Shown here piece by piece: positions 9,176 to 19,840 of a stretch of 44,066 nucleotides of DNA. The position numbers and the translations under genes were made by a program. The stretch is from NCBI RefSeq assembly GCF_000312545.1, contig NZ_HE997540.1:506916-550981 (forward strand), written 5' to 3'. A model generated the notes under the pieces. The model searched no databases and was not told the DNA's origin. It worked only from the letters and a program-made list of their open reading frames with translations. Every line of letters starts with the position of its first letter. Positions within the stretch are counted from its first letter, which is position 1. Source of the stretch: Bartonella senegalensis OS02 (GTDB lineage: Bacteria; Pseudomonadota; Alphaproteobacteria; Rhizobiales; Rhizobiaceae).

Positions 9176-9427
9176 AAACATCTCGACAGACCTCAACGAA
9201 AAAACTGAACACATCATTGCCGATTTTATCCGATTGCTCACCAAGCAGATGTTGGTCAATCGCCACCTAAAAAGTTGCATTTGCATTTCTAAAGCAGCAA
9301 AAAAGCGTGATAAGGCTTCTCTTCTTGCTCACAGCCTATTTTGCAATAATGCCGCTTAAACCTCTTGGCAAGAATGTGTAAAGCATTTCCCATAGTTTTC
9401 TAATTACATAAGATAAAAGATTTATCA

Positions 9428-9898
9428 ATGTCTAAAAGTTCATACAAAATGAGCAAGATACCTGATGTTCTGGAAAATATGAAACCATCACCTCTTATGC
9501 AAAAGCTAAACATTTACAAACCATATCTGCTTATTATCAATAGTACAGATTTTGTTTTGATTGGCAATGACGAGATCTTAGGGTATGTGTTTTATCGTCA
9601 AAGTAGTCCATCTCACACGCAAATTAAAAGCCGTTTGGCAATATATCCTCAATGCTGTAAACTCCATAGTAAAGATACTGCAATACCTCTTCATGATTGG
9701 AAGATTAAAGATCTTGGTGCAATAAAATTGCCAATAGATTATAGTTTAAAAACTGCTGTTTTGCAACAAATTGACAAAACCATGATGTTGGTATACATGG
9801 CAACTCTTGGTGATGACAGTGGGGTAACACCTAAAATATCAAAGCCGCATGAAAAAACCGCAACGTGGAGGAATAAGCATGACCTCTTTATGCGATAA
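9428..9898 (+). CDS. Hypothetical protein
   Basis: I do not recognise this 156-residue protein. It is soluble-looking, with no signal peptide or membrane segment and a hydrophobic core stretch (YLLIINSTDFVLIGN) that suggests a small alpha/beta fold. An in-frame ATG eight codons in (MSKIPDV) is an alternative start; neither start has a strong ribosome site. The gene is divergent from the HTH regulator, and its stop overlaps the next gene by 20 bp. The two are therefore probably co-transcribed. A repressor next to divergent small genes is common in phage-derived or accessory modules, but no function can be assigned. Confidence 0.6.
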   Translation: MSKSSYKMSKIPDVLENMKPSPLMQKLNIYKPYLLIINSTDFVLIGNDEILGYVFYRQSSPSHTQIKSRLAIYPQCCKLHSKDTAIPLHDWKIKDLGAIKLPIDYSLKTAVLQQIDKTMMLVYMATLGDDSGVTPKISKPHEKTATWRNKHDLFMR

Positions 9899-10160
9899 AG
9901 AATTATCCGATACACTTGTTGGTCTTTATGACGATTATCAACGGGGTTCTGATATTGGGGAAGAGCTTAAATTGTGCGTGGATTTGGCTTTAGCTCTTGA
10001 ATTGGAATTGAGTATTCACCGTTTAAGCGAAACAGATAGCGTTTTGAAAAAGGAAATTATACAGACCTTACAACATCGCAGAAATTCTCATTCCAATGAA
10101 GATGAAACAATTGACAAGACTGATACAATTCTTCATGTAAATCTTGAAGACCGCAATTAA
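9879..10160 (+). CDS. Hypothetical small acidic protein
   Basis: This 93-residue frame starts at ATG 9879 (MTSLCDKELSD), which has GGAGG 7 nt upstream inside the end of the preceding gene. A start at 9849 would lack this site. The product is acidic and mostly helical (a long LCVDLALALELELSIHRL segment) and ends in a charged tail. There is no recognisable domain. The good ribosome site and the 20-bp overlap with the 9428-9898 gene argue for a real translationally coupled pair of unknown role. Confidence 0.6.
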   Translation: MTSLCDKELSDTLVGLYDDYQRGSDIGEELKLCVDLALALELELSIHRLSETDSVLKKEIIQTLQHRRNSHSNEDETIDKTDTILHVNLEDRN

Positions 10161-10459
10161 CCTAACACCTATCGTGTGCGAAAATGCCTCATTGCTTTGC
10201 GTTCTATTTTGCTTAAACATAAAATGAAAAAAATTTTAAAGCACTGTATTATTGGCCATTCACAATAATAAGGTTAATTGCATAAACATATCACTGTTTT
10301 TGGGTCATTTATCAAAAAACGACGAGCATTTTATAGCATACATAATTTATATTAAAAACTCCGCTCTTGGCATTTGAAATTGGCTCACCTCTTTTAAAAC
10401 CACACATTAAATGTCAAGCGTTATAAATATTTGCAAAATGACATCATACTTAAAACAAT

Positions 10460-11674
10460 TTACTGTTTTTTATTTTTGTAAAATAAAACAATGAGCATTC
10501 CAATAACAGCAACAATACTTTGAAAAAAGTATAGAGATTGGAGTGAAATGCTACTGCTCTCTTTCGCCATGAAGAGATAAACTCCAAGGATAAAGCAACC
10601 AGAGAGAGCATTAAAACTTGCTTGTAATCTTCCCTGATATTTAGGATCACAAGAAAGTTGTGATAAAGAAATTGACAGAGCCCAGCTCGAAAGTCCAAAT
10701 CCAATCATAAAATAAACAGGAAAAACAATAAGTGTATGTCTATTAATAGATAGAATGAAAAGACCGATAGCTATAATAGCTAATAAAAGCGCCAGTGTTT
10801 TCCTTATGGATAAAACTTGACAAAAAAGTGGCGAAAGAAGTGCACCAATAAATACGCCCGCTGAATAAAGTACTTCGAACATTGCAAAGGTCCTGCTGCT
10901 ATCTTCATTCAAGACCTCTTGTGTATAGGGAACCAAAATAACAGGAATTGTCATTAAAAGTGTCATAATAATCATCTGGCTCATATAAGGCATAAAAAGA
11001 GCCGGATTCTGCTTAAAATAACGAAGTGACTCTGTATAATTTTTCCACAAGTTTTGCTGGTTTTGCCTTTCAAATCCTCCGGTTTTAGGTACCTTCATTG
11101 CAAAATTAAACAAACCAGCAATAATAGAGAATGTGCCACCTATCAGAAGAGTTCCTTTTATTCCAGCATAGGTGAGTATAAATCCACTTAATCCCATACC
11201 TATGATCGTGCCAAATTCATACACCATATCAATTGTCGCATTTGCATTAATCAACTGCTCTTTTCGAACAATAGTTTGAATTAAAGAGAGTGCTGATGAC
11301 ATATACAAAGAAATCAAAATACCCAAGAAAGCCGATAAGAACATTAAGTTAATTTCTATGCCAAATTGCCAAAGTGTTACCCAAACCACGAGCACCAAAC
11401 CTCTGACAAGGTTTGAAATGACAATCTGAACTTTACGATTGTATTTATCCGCTAATACGCCAAAAATAGGCGCAAAAATAATGCTCGGCATCCAGAGAAA
11501 AAACATGAGAAGTGCTACACCCTGAATTGAACTCGTCTGATTGTAGGCTAGCCATGATAATGCAATATAATTTAGCCCATTTCCAAATGTAGCAAATAAG
11601 CTGCTCAACGTAAAATAGAGAAAAGTTCTACTCTCGAATAAAGCAGCCCGTTCTTTCAAATTTGCAGCGAACAT
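10460..11674 (-). CDS. MFS transporter (EntS-like multidrug or metabolite exporter)
   Basis: This 404-residue membrane protein has about 12 hydrophobic segments. The MFS motif-A loop GVLADKYNRK lies at residues ~72-81 between TM2 and TM3. Early residues (FATFGNGLNYIALSWLAYNQT) are typical of the MFS_3 group of efflux proteins related to EntS and macrolide exporters. The frame is intact, unlike the other two MFS genes in this window. GGGAT precedes the ATG. It stands alone, flanked by gene-poor DNA. The substrate cannot be told from the sequence; export of a siderophore or small drug-like compound is the usual role of relatives. Confidence 0.87.
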   Translation of the reverse strand: MFAANLKERAALFESRTFLYFTLSSLFATFGNGLNYIALSWLAYNQTSSIQGVALLMFFLWMPSIIFAPIFGVLADKYNRKVQIVISNLVRGLVLVVWVTLWQFGIEINLMFLSAFLGILISLYMSSALSLIQTIVRKEQLINANATIDMVYEFGTIIGMGLSGFILTYAGIKGTLLIGGTFSIIAGLFNFAMKVPKTGGFERQNQQNLWKNYTESLRYFKQNPALFMPYMSQMIIMTLLMTIPVILVPYTQEVLNEDSSRTFAMFEVLYSAGVFIGALLSPLFCQVLSIRKTLALLLAIIAIGLFILSINRHTLIVFPVYFMIGFGLSSWALSISLSQLSCDPKYQGRLQASFNALSGCFILGVYLFMAKESSSISLQSLYFFQSIVAVIGMLIVLFYKNKKQ

Positions 11675-13233
11675 AAATTATCCCTTCGAACAAATATCTC
11701 TTAGTATAGAATTGAACCTGTTTTAAAATTTTTTATTTTAAATTATTAAAATTTGAGGAAGTGAAATTCCTCATATGTCGTAGTATGATTTATTTTTTTA
11801 TGAAAATAAGGGGCATTTTAGGCACAATGGAGAAAAGATTTAAGATATTGAAATTTCATAAAAGTCATTGTACTTCATTGGGGTTTAATGTTTAAATCGT
11901 GGATGTAATAGAGTGCCTTTAAAGCCAATTTTTTGGTCATATCAAAAAATAAAAAGTCTAAATCAAATATTAGATACACCTTATAGATCTAACGCAGTGT
12001 TTGCATCGTTGTTCTCTATGTCAAGAAGAGACTCTGGCTGCAATATCAGAAAGAAAGAGACTTTGCCGCTTTATCTCTCAAAGGTAAGACAATATCAAAT
12101 CCCCCTAAAAGGAAACATTATTGCCTTAATCCTTAGTTTACTCTCCGTATTCAAATATGCTTTGAGCATATCTCTACATTGTCGTTTTTACATCGCCATG
12201 CTTAGCATAAAAAATTAAGATATTCTTATTATGATAAATATTGATAACTTCTTCACTATTTTAAACCCTCCAACACAAAATTTTTCAAAAACAAAGCGCG
12301 TTGCGGTTTAATGATAGTTAATTTTCCAATGAGAATATTAAAATATTCAACGCAATATTTTTCCAAAGCATATCAATTATTGTGATCACATCTCTAGAAC
12401 TTCAAATGTAGGCTCTAAACCAACATAATACCGCGGATAGGCTTTTTAAAATTATGAATCAACACTCTATTTTATTCATAGCAAAAACAAACCTTATCTC
12501 TATGGTATCGTATCTGATTATGGACATAAGATATTTTAAAAATTCGTCTCATTGCCATTTAAATACATTGCTCCCCATAACCTTACCTATGAAATAGGCT
12601 GAATTTATTTTTATTAAACAACCCTCATGAACATTTAATATCTCACGGGACTATTCCTGCACGAAAAACCAAAATACTAAGTACAATAAAACCGCAACTT
12701 TACAGGGTGTATTGGCAATCCTGATGCCACCATATATCTATCACCACCTGTTATCGCTACAAAAATGGCATTACTGAAGCAAATGTTAACTTTGATGAGT
12801 CCGAGCTTACTAGCTTTACAAATGCTTAGAATTCGTTATTCGCTAGGGATGTTTCTATAGATGATATAATCTTCCTAGCTATAAGCATATATAAAAAAAC
12901 CAGCACATTTAGCGTCTCATATTTTTGAAAATTTTCGATTTTAGTTTTCTGATACCGTCCAAATGGATAACCTCATCTTTTGCACTAGAGTATTCGGGAT
13001 TGGTCATTCCCATGAGTAAGCTGTAAATTCAATGCGAGTTAAAGATATTGAAGCGGTGATTGTGCCAAAATTTGGACGGATTTCTTATCGGAATGCATGG
13101 AATTTCCATTTAATTGTGATTGCACTGCAAAACACATTATTGGAAGTAGAAGGAGAAAGTATCAAAGGACAGTATCTCTTCAGCTCTCCTTTAATGAATT
13201 TATGCTTAATATAATGAGAAGAGCTTCTCAATT
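11675..13233. other. Gene-poor stretch of about 1.56 kb
   Basis: No gene here can be supported. A 101-codon plus frame (11913-12218) and a 60-codon plus frame (13032-13214) have no ribosome sites or family features. Some pieces look like eroded coding sequence, for example a short plus-strand run near 12770-12880 reading NVNFDESELTSF before a stop, but none is identifiable. Confidence 0.45.
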
Positions 13234-14040
13234 ATGTATGGCAGCAATTATAAGGAGGGTACTATAATACAAAGCATTCAAGCAAAAAGTGAAAAATTTG
13301 ATGGATTGGCTGATGATTATGATCGCTATCGTCCGCGCTACTCTCTTACTTTATTTAAAACCATGCTGCTTCCTTTTAAGGACAAAAAGCATTTATCCAT
13401 CGTGGATGTAGGAGCTGGAACAGGTATCGCATTAGAGGGGATTATCAAACTTCTGGGGAACGAACACCAATACCATGCTATTGATATATCAGCAGATATG
13501 ATTCAGCAAGGACGAAACAAGTTTCCTTTTGGGCAGTGGTATCAAGGCAAAGCTGAAAGCCTCTTGCCCTAAATCGGCGAGTTTGATCTGATCGTTGCAG
13601 CGCAGGCATTTCAGTGGATGGATCGTCCTCTGTTGCTTGACATTGTCTCAAATCAACTCCGAACCAGCGGTGTCATGGCAGTCATTCAAAATAATCGTGA
13701 TTTTAAACACAGTGAATTTCTCGCTGCTTATGAGACATTGCTAGAGGAAATGAGTCCTAATTATTCGCGTTATTATCGTCATTTTGATTTCTTACAGGAA
13801 ATGCATGATGGCTTTGGAGTAAATCCAGAAAAGATTACTTTCCACACGCACAATTGGACGATGACGATCCCATCCGAAGCCTTTATTGGAATGAGCCGCT
13901 CCTCAACGCAAGCGCAACGCGCCATTGCTCGCCACGGAGAAAAATATTTACGGCAATTGACTACATTGATAAAGCAATATGAAGTGCAAGGGAATTTGGA
14001 GATTTTGTATCGAAGTGAACTTTATATGTATGCAAGATAA
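13234..14040 (+). pseudogene. Class I SAM-dependent methyltransferase, inactivated
   Basis: Two consecutive same-frame pieces form one methyltransferase. The first ends at TAA 13570-13572; the reading continues without a gap through EFDLIVAAQAFQWMD to 14040. Motif I (VDVGAGTGIALEG) binds SAM, and FDLIVAAQAFQWM is the motif-IV region, the usual layout of Methyltransf_11-type enzymes; the total of ~265 residues fits. The original start also seems lost: AAGGAGGG (13252-13259) is followed at the right distance by ATA ATA CAA instead of ATG. The upstream ATG at 13234 has no ribosome site. One nonsense mutation plus a lost start is clear decay. The substrate is unknown. Confidence 0.85.
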
Positions 14041-15512
14041 TCTTACATCTATGGTTCCTTCCGTTATCTTTCGGCGCACCAGAGCAGACAATGTATAAAA
14101 ACTCACGCATTATTAATGGGCGTACTTGAAAAGCGTTGAACCGATTTTCCCCTCAGCGCTTAAACGAATGCCTCTTTGCATTTAATCTTTACTGTTTGCT
14201 TAGCCGGTATTTTTATTCAACAGGGAACTTCTTGGCTGCACTATGGCAGTTGCGAAAAAGCATTTTTTCACCTTCTGTTATAGAACAGCCCATCCTCATT
14301 ATCGACAAACTAGATTAGACAAAGCCTTTGTTACAGCTATGGTGTTCAAAAGTGCACAAACGTCAACTTTGGTGCATCAAAATTGTTTTATGCAAAGCGT
14401 TGACTAAAAATATTTGTCTTTTACCAGCTAGAACGCTACCCTTTAAATAAACCATCCATTATGTATATGAATTGGAATGAATTTAACGAACGATCAATAC
14501 ATTGCATAGTTTCGGTTACCGTGCATCGCTTGTTAAGCAAGTAACTCAAAAAGGCATCAGAAAGTTCATTTAGAGCCAATGGTAATATATGGACACAGTT
14601 CTAAGCTAAAGAGTCTATTTTTAGCGGCTTAAAATGAATTTAATTCTTTGTAAAAAAAGATAATTTTTGCTTCACAGTGCATAAGCTGCTATTTTCTAGT
14701 GGAACTTCTAAAGATTGATCCTATAGCGGAGTGCAGGCGGTATAGAAAGGGATCTGATCCAAGCATATGCTTGCCTCTAGGAGAAAATACCGGATTCAGC
14801 TACATGAGCAGCTAACAAATCCTTGATCTTTTCTCTAACCACCGCCCACTATGCATATTTGATATCCAATTCCGTCAAAAAAGCAGCAGAACAAGCTTCG
14901 TGAAGGTGTTCTTGATACCCTTTGCAAAAACATTTCAACCAAATGTTTCTTACATATTTTTAGTATTATAAAAAGTCGAGGTTTAAAATCTTATATCAGC
15001 CCCAAAATAATGACACAAGCTCATCCAAATCGGCTTTATGTAAAACCTCCTAAAGCTAAATCAATAGTGCACTCTCTATGAAAAAAACACCATGTAATGG
15101 CCGTTAATATGACCACCCTCCCTCAACCTGAGGACAGATTCTCTGCTGCATAACGAGGTTTGTCGTCACACTAAAATCCAAACTTATGACAGCCAACGGT
15201 CAATAGTAAAATCTCAACGTTAAGTATAAACATAATCAGAAAGCGCCTTTCCTTCCCAAGGGCATAGCTATGCTCGTCATCTCGTGAAGCGGCCCCTATT
15301 AGCAACGCAACCAGCAAGAGGTGCCATGAAAATACCAGTTGTCCTCGGCTCCTTAGCCTTCTGAAAATGCGCTATCACTAAAATAAAGGTCAGTATTCAA
15401 ATTTATATCATGTCCTGCTCAAAAAACTTGAAATGCTCGGCAATACATGTATCCATTATTTGTAGACATGATATTGATTATCATACTGCATATTTTAGGG
15501 GTTATAGGGGGG
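14041..15512. other. Gene-poor decayed stretch between methyltransferase and MFS remnants
   Basis: No intact gene is present. On the minus strand at ~14780-14920 one frame reads protein-like (YQEHLHEACSAAFLTEL, then VVREKIKDLLAAHVAESGIF) with a single TAG between the parts, which looks like a dying gene. I could not identify it. The rest shows only short chance frames. Confidence 0.4.
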
Positions 15513-16752
15513 ATGATGTCCGCAAACGGTTAGTGTTTCGGTTTTATGGTCTTGTTGTTCTGCTCTATCTTTCTGATATGGTGCTCTTTTTAAGTAATTT
15601 TTGGAATGCTTACCGTATAACATCCTCATCGGTTTTCCTAGGCATAACCATGGCTTTGGGAACCCTTACGCCCTATCTTTTGAAAAAAGTGGACTTTTGC
15701 ACATTAAGTCCTCACTGCGGTTGGTAGATTTATACAGAAGACGAATTATCATTTATAGTCTTCTTTTACTGATTGCTCTTTTCCATTACGTTGATTCCCC
15801 CTTTGGTTTTATTGCTGTCTCTATCTCTATTGGTTATCTCTCTTTGATCACTCTAAGCACACTCGAGACTTATAATACTAAACTAGCGCTTAGTGGTTAT
15901 ATTAGCGCGCAAAAGGCTTCCCGCATCATGCAAACAGTGGTGCAAATTGGTGCTTTTTTGGGAGCAGCACTAAGTGGTTATCTTTTAGAAGTAACCAGTT
16001 CGCAAGGAATAGCCGCTGGAATTGACTATAATGGTTTGATTGGGGCAATTTGTTTGTTTGACATTATCGTAAGCCTTGTAGCTGGTTATGTTATCTTTCG
16101 CGATGAACATAGAGCCGATAATGCTACAAATGCCACCCCCCTACCGAGAAGATGCAAACAGCTATATCCAAAACAAACGGACTCTCTCCTGCACTTAAGC
16201 TTTTATGCGTCTTTATTTATGCGCCTCTATAGGCCTTATTGGCTTTCATATTTGCGCCTATAATACATTGGCAACTATTCTTTTTCAAAGTGTGAAAAAT
16301 TTTGGCTCTGAATATTATGGACTTTGTAGTGCCGTTGCAGGTGTGGGCGCTTTTTTAGCTGCTTTTATCAAAATCCCTCGCTTTGAATTCATCCTCCCTG
16401 CCCTTCTGTTGAGTGTGGCTGATGTCATTTTAGTACCACCCAATTGCCCTATTTGGCTGTCGTCTTTTGCTTTTTTATTGGTTTTTCAATGAATACCATG
16501 CGAATTAATGCCCGCAAACATATGATTGAAGCAACCAAAACAGAAGCTCAAGCAGAGCTGGTGGGAAGCTATAGCGGCATGCTTTATACTCTCTCCCAAT
16601 CGGCGGGTTATGTTATCCTTGGTCTTCTTACAAGCTCCACCCTTATGGGACCACAAGTAGCTGTTTATCTTCTCCCCCTTATAGGATTCATAATCTTTAT
16701 TTATGTCCTTATTTATGTCATTTCCCTTTCCTTGCAGCGGACCACAGCATGA
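15513..16752 (+). pseudogene. MFS transporter, multiply frameshifted
   Basis: The ATG at 15513 follows a GGGGGG ribosome site, but the frame closes after seven codons. Hydrophobic MFS-like sequence then continues in successive frames: LVFRFYGLVVLLYLSDMVLF from ~15530, the 15720-16200 segment (IIIYSLLLLIALFHYVDSPF, GAFLGAALSGYLLE), the 16205-16492 segment (GLIGFHICAYNTLA), and a last segment to 16752 (FCFFIGFSMNTMRINARKHM). At least four frame changes are needed to read ~410 residues with about 12 membrane segments, so the gene is dead. Its stop overlaps the ATP-grasp start (ATGA, 16749-16752), showing that they were one operon. Confidence 0.85.
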
Positions 16753-17905
16753 GCAAACCCATTCTTATTATCGATCCTTTCTCCACAGGTGCCCTTTACG
16801 GCCCTGCTTTGCAAAAATTAGGCTATGCTTGTTATGGCGTTGTCTCTCAACTATCTCCTTTTTCACACTATATGCTTTCTTATCAGGGTGAGGGCATGGC
16901 AGAAGCGAAACTTCATAGTGTAGAGGAAATAAAGCAGCGCTTTCCGATTGGCGCTATATCAGCCGTGGTGGCTGGTACTGAGGAGCTATTTATTGTACAG
17001 AGCAATTGGCGACGGAAAAAGGCGGCGATGCAAAGGCGCCTCTCTGAAAATGATTTATCTTATATCCGCTCAAAAATTCTTACAAAAGATGATTGTGCTC
17101 TCGATGGTTTTGAAAGCCATAGTGGCTATGTGGTGAAACCAAATGCTTCTGATGGAAGCGATGGTGTTTTGTTTTTCTCCAACCCTGAGGAAGTGGGGGC
17201 GTGGATCTCTGGAATCGACTGGAAACAGAAAAATATTTTTGGCGACATTAATGAGGCTTATTTGCTCCAAGAAAGGTTAGTAGGAGAAGAATATATCGTA
17301 GATGCCGTTGTAAAGGGAGAGGCTATCAAGATATGTAGTTTATCGCGATATAAAAAGGGTCTCCATAATGGAAGTGCCTTTGTTTATGAATCACTTGATG
17401 TGCTTGATGCTCAAGACCCTCTTTATGCCGATCTTATCTCTTATGCAAAACAATGCATTGGCGCGGTGGAAATTGAATATAGACCCGCGCATATGGAAAT
17501 CATGCAAACCGCTCGCGGTCCAGTAATGATTGAAGTGGGAGCCCGCCTCCACGGAGGAATTGCACACACCTTATTCGCACATTGCTATGAAGATGATTTA
17601 CTTAAAAGCTCCGTTAACCTCATTGCGGGGGTATTTTCACAAACACCAAGCCGCTTTAAGAAAAAGGGGCGTATTCTCTTTCTTATCAATAAGACTGAGG
17701 ACTGTATTATAAAAGATATGAGCCTATGGCGAAAACAGCTTCATTCTTTGAAAAATGTGGTTCATTTTATGCTCTTTTTAAAGAAAATGAGCCCCTACCC
17801 CTGACAATCGATTTAAATACCTGTCCAGCCATTATAGCAATTTTGGGCGAGAATGATGATGAATTATCGACCTTAGAGACATTAATTCGTAGCAGTTTCT
17901 TATAA
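16749..17905 (+). pseudogene. ATP-grasp ligase, C-terminal frameshift
   Basis: A 351-residue frame (to 17804) encodes an ATP-grasp enzyme: an N-terminal pre-ATP-grasp fold (ILIIDPFSTGALYGPALQKL), the ATP-binding strand YVVKPNASDGSDGV, and the metal-binding MIEVGARLHGG loop. The family joins a carboxylate to an amine through an acyl phosphate. After a T-run near 17770 the conserved end is in another frame (PLTIDLNTCPAIIAILGEN) and stops at 17905, so the visible frame is truncated. The segment between VVAGTEE and the ATP-binding strand is also about 25 residues shorter than usual, suggesting an internal deletion. It overlaps the MFS pseudogene by ATGA; a ligase with an exporter recalls dipeptide systems such as BacD/BacE (inference). 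Confidence 0.75.
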
Positions 17906-18602
17906 AAGATAACAATTGGGAGGAAAATAGGGATTCAGCAACACAAATGAGGAGAAAGAGAGATAAATATGAAAAATGGAAGCAGGTGGTTTTTAAGAAT
18001 TCGATGTGGTCATGAATAACAAAACTAGACTTTTTCCCTGCCTATTCGGGGTGAATGGATAGCAAAAAGACATGCTCAGATTTGGATTCCATAGTAAGTT
18101 GACTGAAAAATATGATGGAAGACCTTATAAGTTATTGCAATACTTATAAGAGCTTTTATACATCTTTTGTTGGAGGGATGCGCTGTCATATGCTTGTTTG
18201 GCTACATAAATGCTGTTATTGTAACACTTAATTATCCAAGGTAAAATTAGATGTTCTTCATATGTGAATCAGAAGCATATGAAGGGTGTCAATCAATTTG
18301 AGTTTGTTAAAAATATTAAGCGAAACTCTATGAATAATCTGATAACCCCATATATTGCGGTTGCTGGTTCTTTTTATATTATTAAGGCATTGAAATATTT
18401 AATGAATTGGGACCCATGAACAATTATAGAAAAAACATTCTTCATTCATTTTTCCGGATACCAAATTGAGAGAACTGGAGATCCACATAGTGGTTCTTAC
18501 CATATTTGTAATAAAGTGTAAGCTTTTATATTTAAAGTGATGTACTGATTACTTTAAAAACGTTGATGTGCTCATTGCTTTATTCGTGTTGGTGGGGAGT
18601 AA
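17906..18602. other. Spacer with eroded coding-like sequence
   Basis: No gene can be supported. A plus-strand run near 18290-18418 reads protein-like (FVKNIKRNSMNNLITPYIAV) and breaks at a TGA, then continues in a neighbouring frame (FFIHFSGYQIERTGDPHSG). It may be a fragment of a lost gene of the same cluster. I do not recognise it. Confidence 0.35.
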
Positions 18603-19840
18603 ATGACGAACATATTAGCGTTTGGATTTTTATTTAACGGTATAAGGATTTTAACAGGCGCCTTTATTGTATTTTATATGCTTGAAAAAGGTTTAACGCT
18701 TATTGATATCGGTATCATTAAGTCATTTCAAGCCTTTGTTATGATGGTCATAGATATTCCCCTTGGATATTTTGCAGATAGAAAAAGTTATAAAATATCG
18801 ATCATTTTAGCAGCGGCTTTTGCAGCTACATGGCTATTTCTCATGGGCGTTTCTACAAGCTTTTACGGTTTTCTTCTGGCAGAACTTTTTAATGCATTGT
18901 CGCTTACATTGATTGCTGGTGCTTATAATGCTTTACTTGTTCAATATGCAAAAACAAAACGTACATCTACTAAAAAAGTGCTTGGTCACAGCTCTCAATA
19001 TAATTGCATTGGCATGCTTCTCTTTAGTTTGATAGGTGCCTATTTTGCTGATTATTCTAGCCAATACAAATACATATGGTATATCTCTGCATTTCTCATG
19101 ATGATGACCACAATATTTGGTTTGTTTTTTCTGGATGATCTAAAAGGAGAGAAAAAAACAAAAAAAGCGAATTTTTTAATTTCTGAAACAAGAGAAATGT
19201 TGTCTATTTTTATTAGAGTTCCTTATATATCTCTCTGTTTTTATTTTTCACTTCTTTTTTTCAATATATTTTCGCAGTATTGGCAGTGGATATTTAAAGA
19301 CTATAATATCAATGTAACTTATTTTTATCTCGGTGTGGTATTTTCCCTTATATTGCTCTCCCAGCTACTGGCTAGTTTTCTATTTACAAAACTAAGTGAG
19401 AGGATGAATTTTGTTTTACTGCTGTTACTTTCAGCTTCTATGATTTTTACAGTTGCCTTCTTTAAGCCAAAAAAAGAATTTGCTGTTATCTTAGTTTGTA
19501 TGATTTTTTATTTAATTAAATATACATATCTCCGGGTAGAAGTTACTCTGCACGACAGTATTAGCAACAATCTTAGAGCCACATACGAATCTTTTTTGTC
19601 TACTGTTGGGAGGCTCAGTCCTTGGTATTTTTTTACATGAGTGCATATATGGTCAACATCTTTGGCTTTTTGTCATCAGTTTATATTTTGGGTATATATT
19701 TACTTATTTATTTGTTCGCAGTGTTTTTTAGAAGGAACTCTGAAAAAATCTCACTGAGAATGTTAACTTATCATAATCGCGAGCGTTTTATGGAGCTTCA
19801 GAGTGGAGCGTTTACATGTCATGCTAGTGTTTATTTTTGA
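18603..19840 (+). pseudogene. MFS transporter, frameshifted near the C-terminus
   Basis: The first 345 residues (18603-19640) form an MFS protein with motif A as GYFADRKSYKIS (~residues 56-67) and about ten membrane segments. The frame then shifts at a seven-T run (19627-19633). The final helices are in the next frame (FFYMSAYMVNIFGFLSSVYI, YLLIYLFAVFFRR), ending at 19840. Joined, the product is ~410 residues, the normal size. The rest of the frame is clean, so the mutation is recent or the T-run could allow occasional restoration. GGTGGGGAG precedes the ATG. It belongs to a different MFS subgroup from the 10460-11674 protein. Substrate unknown. Confidence 0.75.

Noticed and set aside
9039..9359. 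106-codon plus-strand frame across the divergent region
   Set aside because: It overlaps the predicted promoter and leader of the HTH gene, has no ribosome site and no recognisable domain. RNA structure explains the region better.
11913..12218. 101-codon plus frame in the 11.7-13.2 kb spacer
   Set aside because: No ribosome site and no domain. It could be chance in AT-rich DNA.
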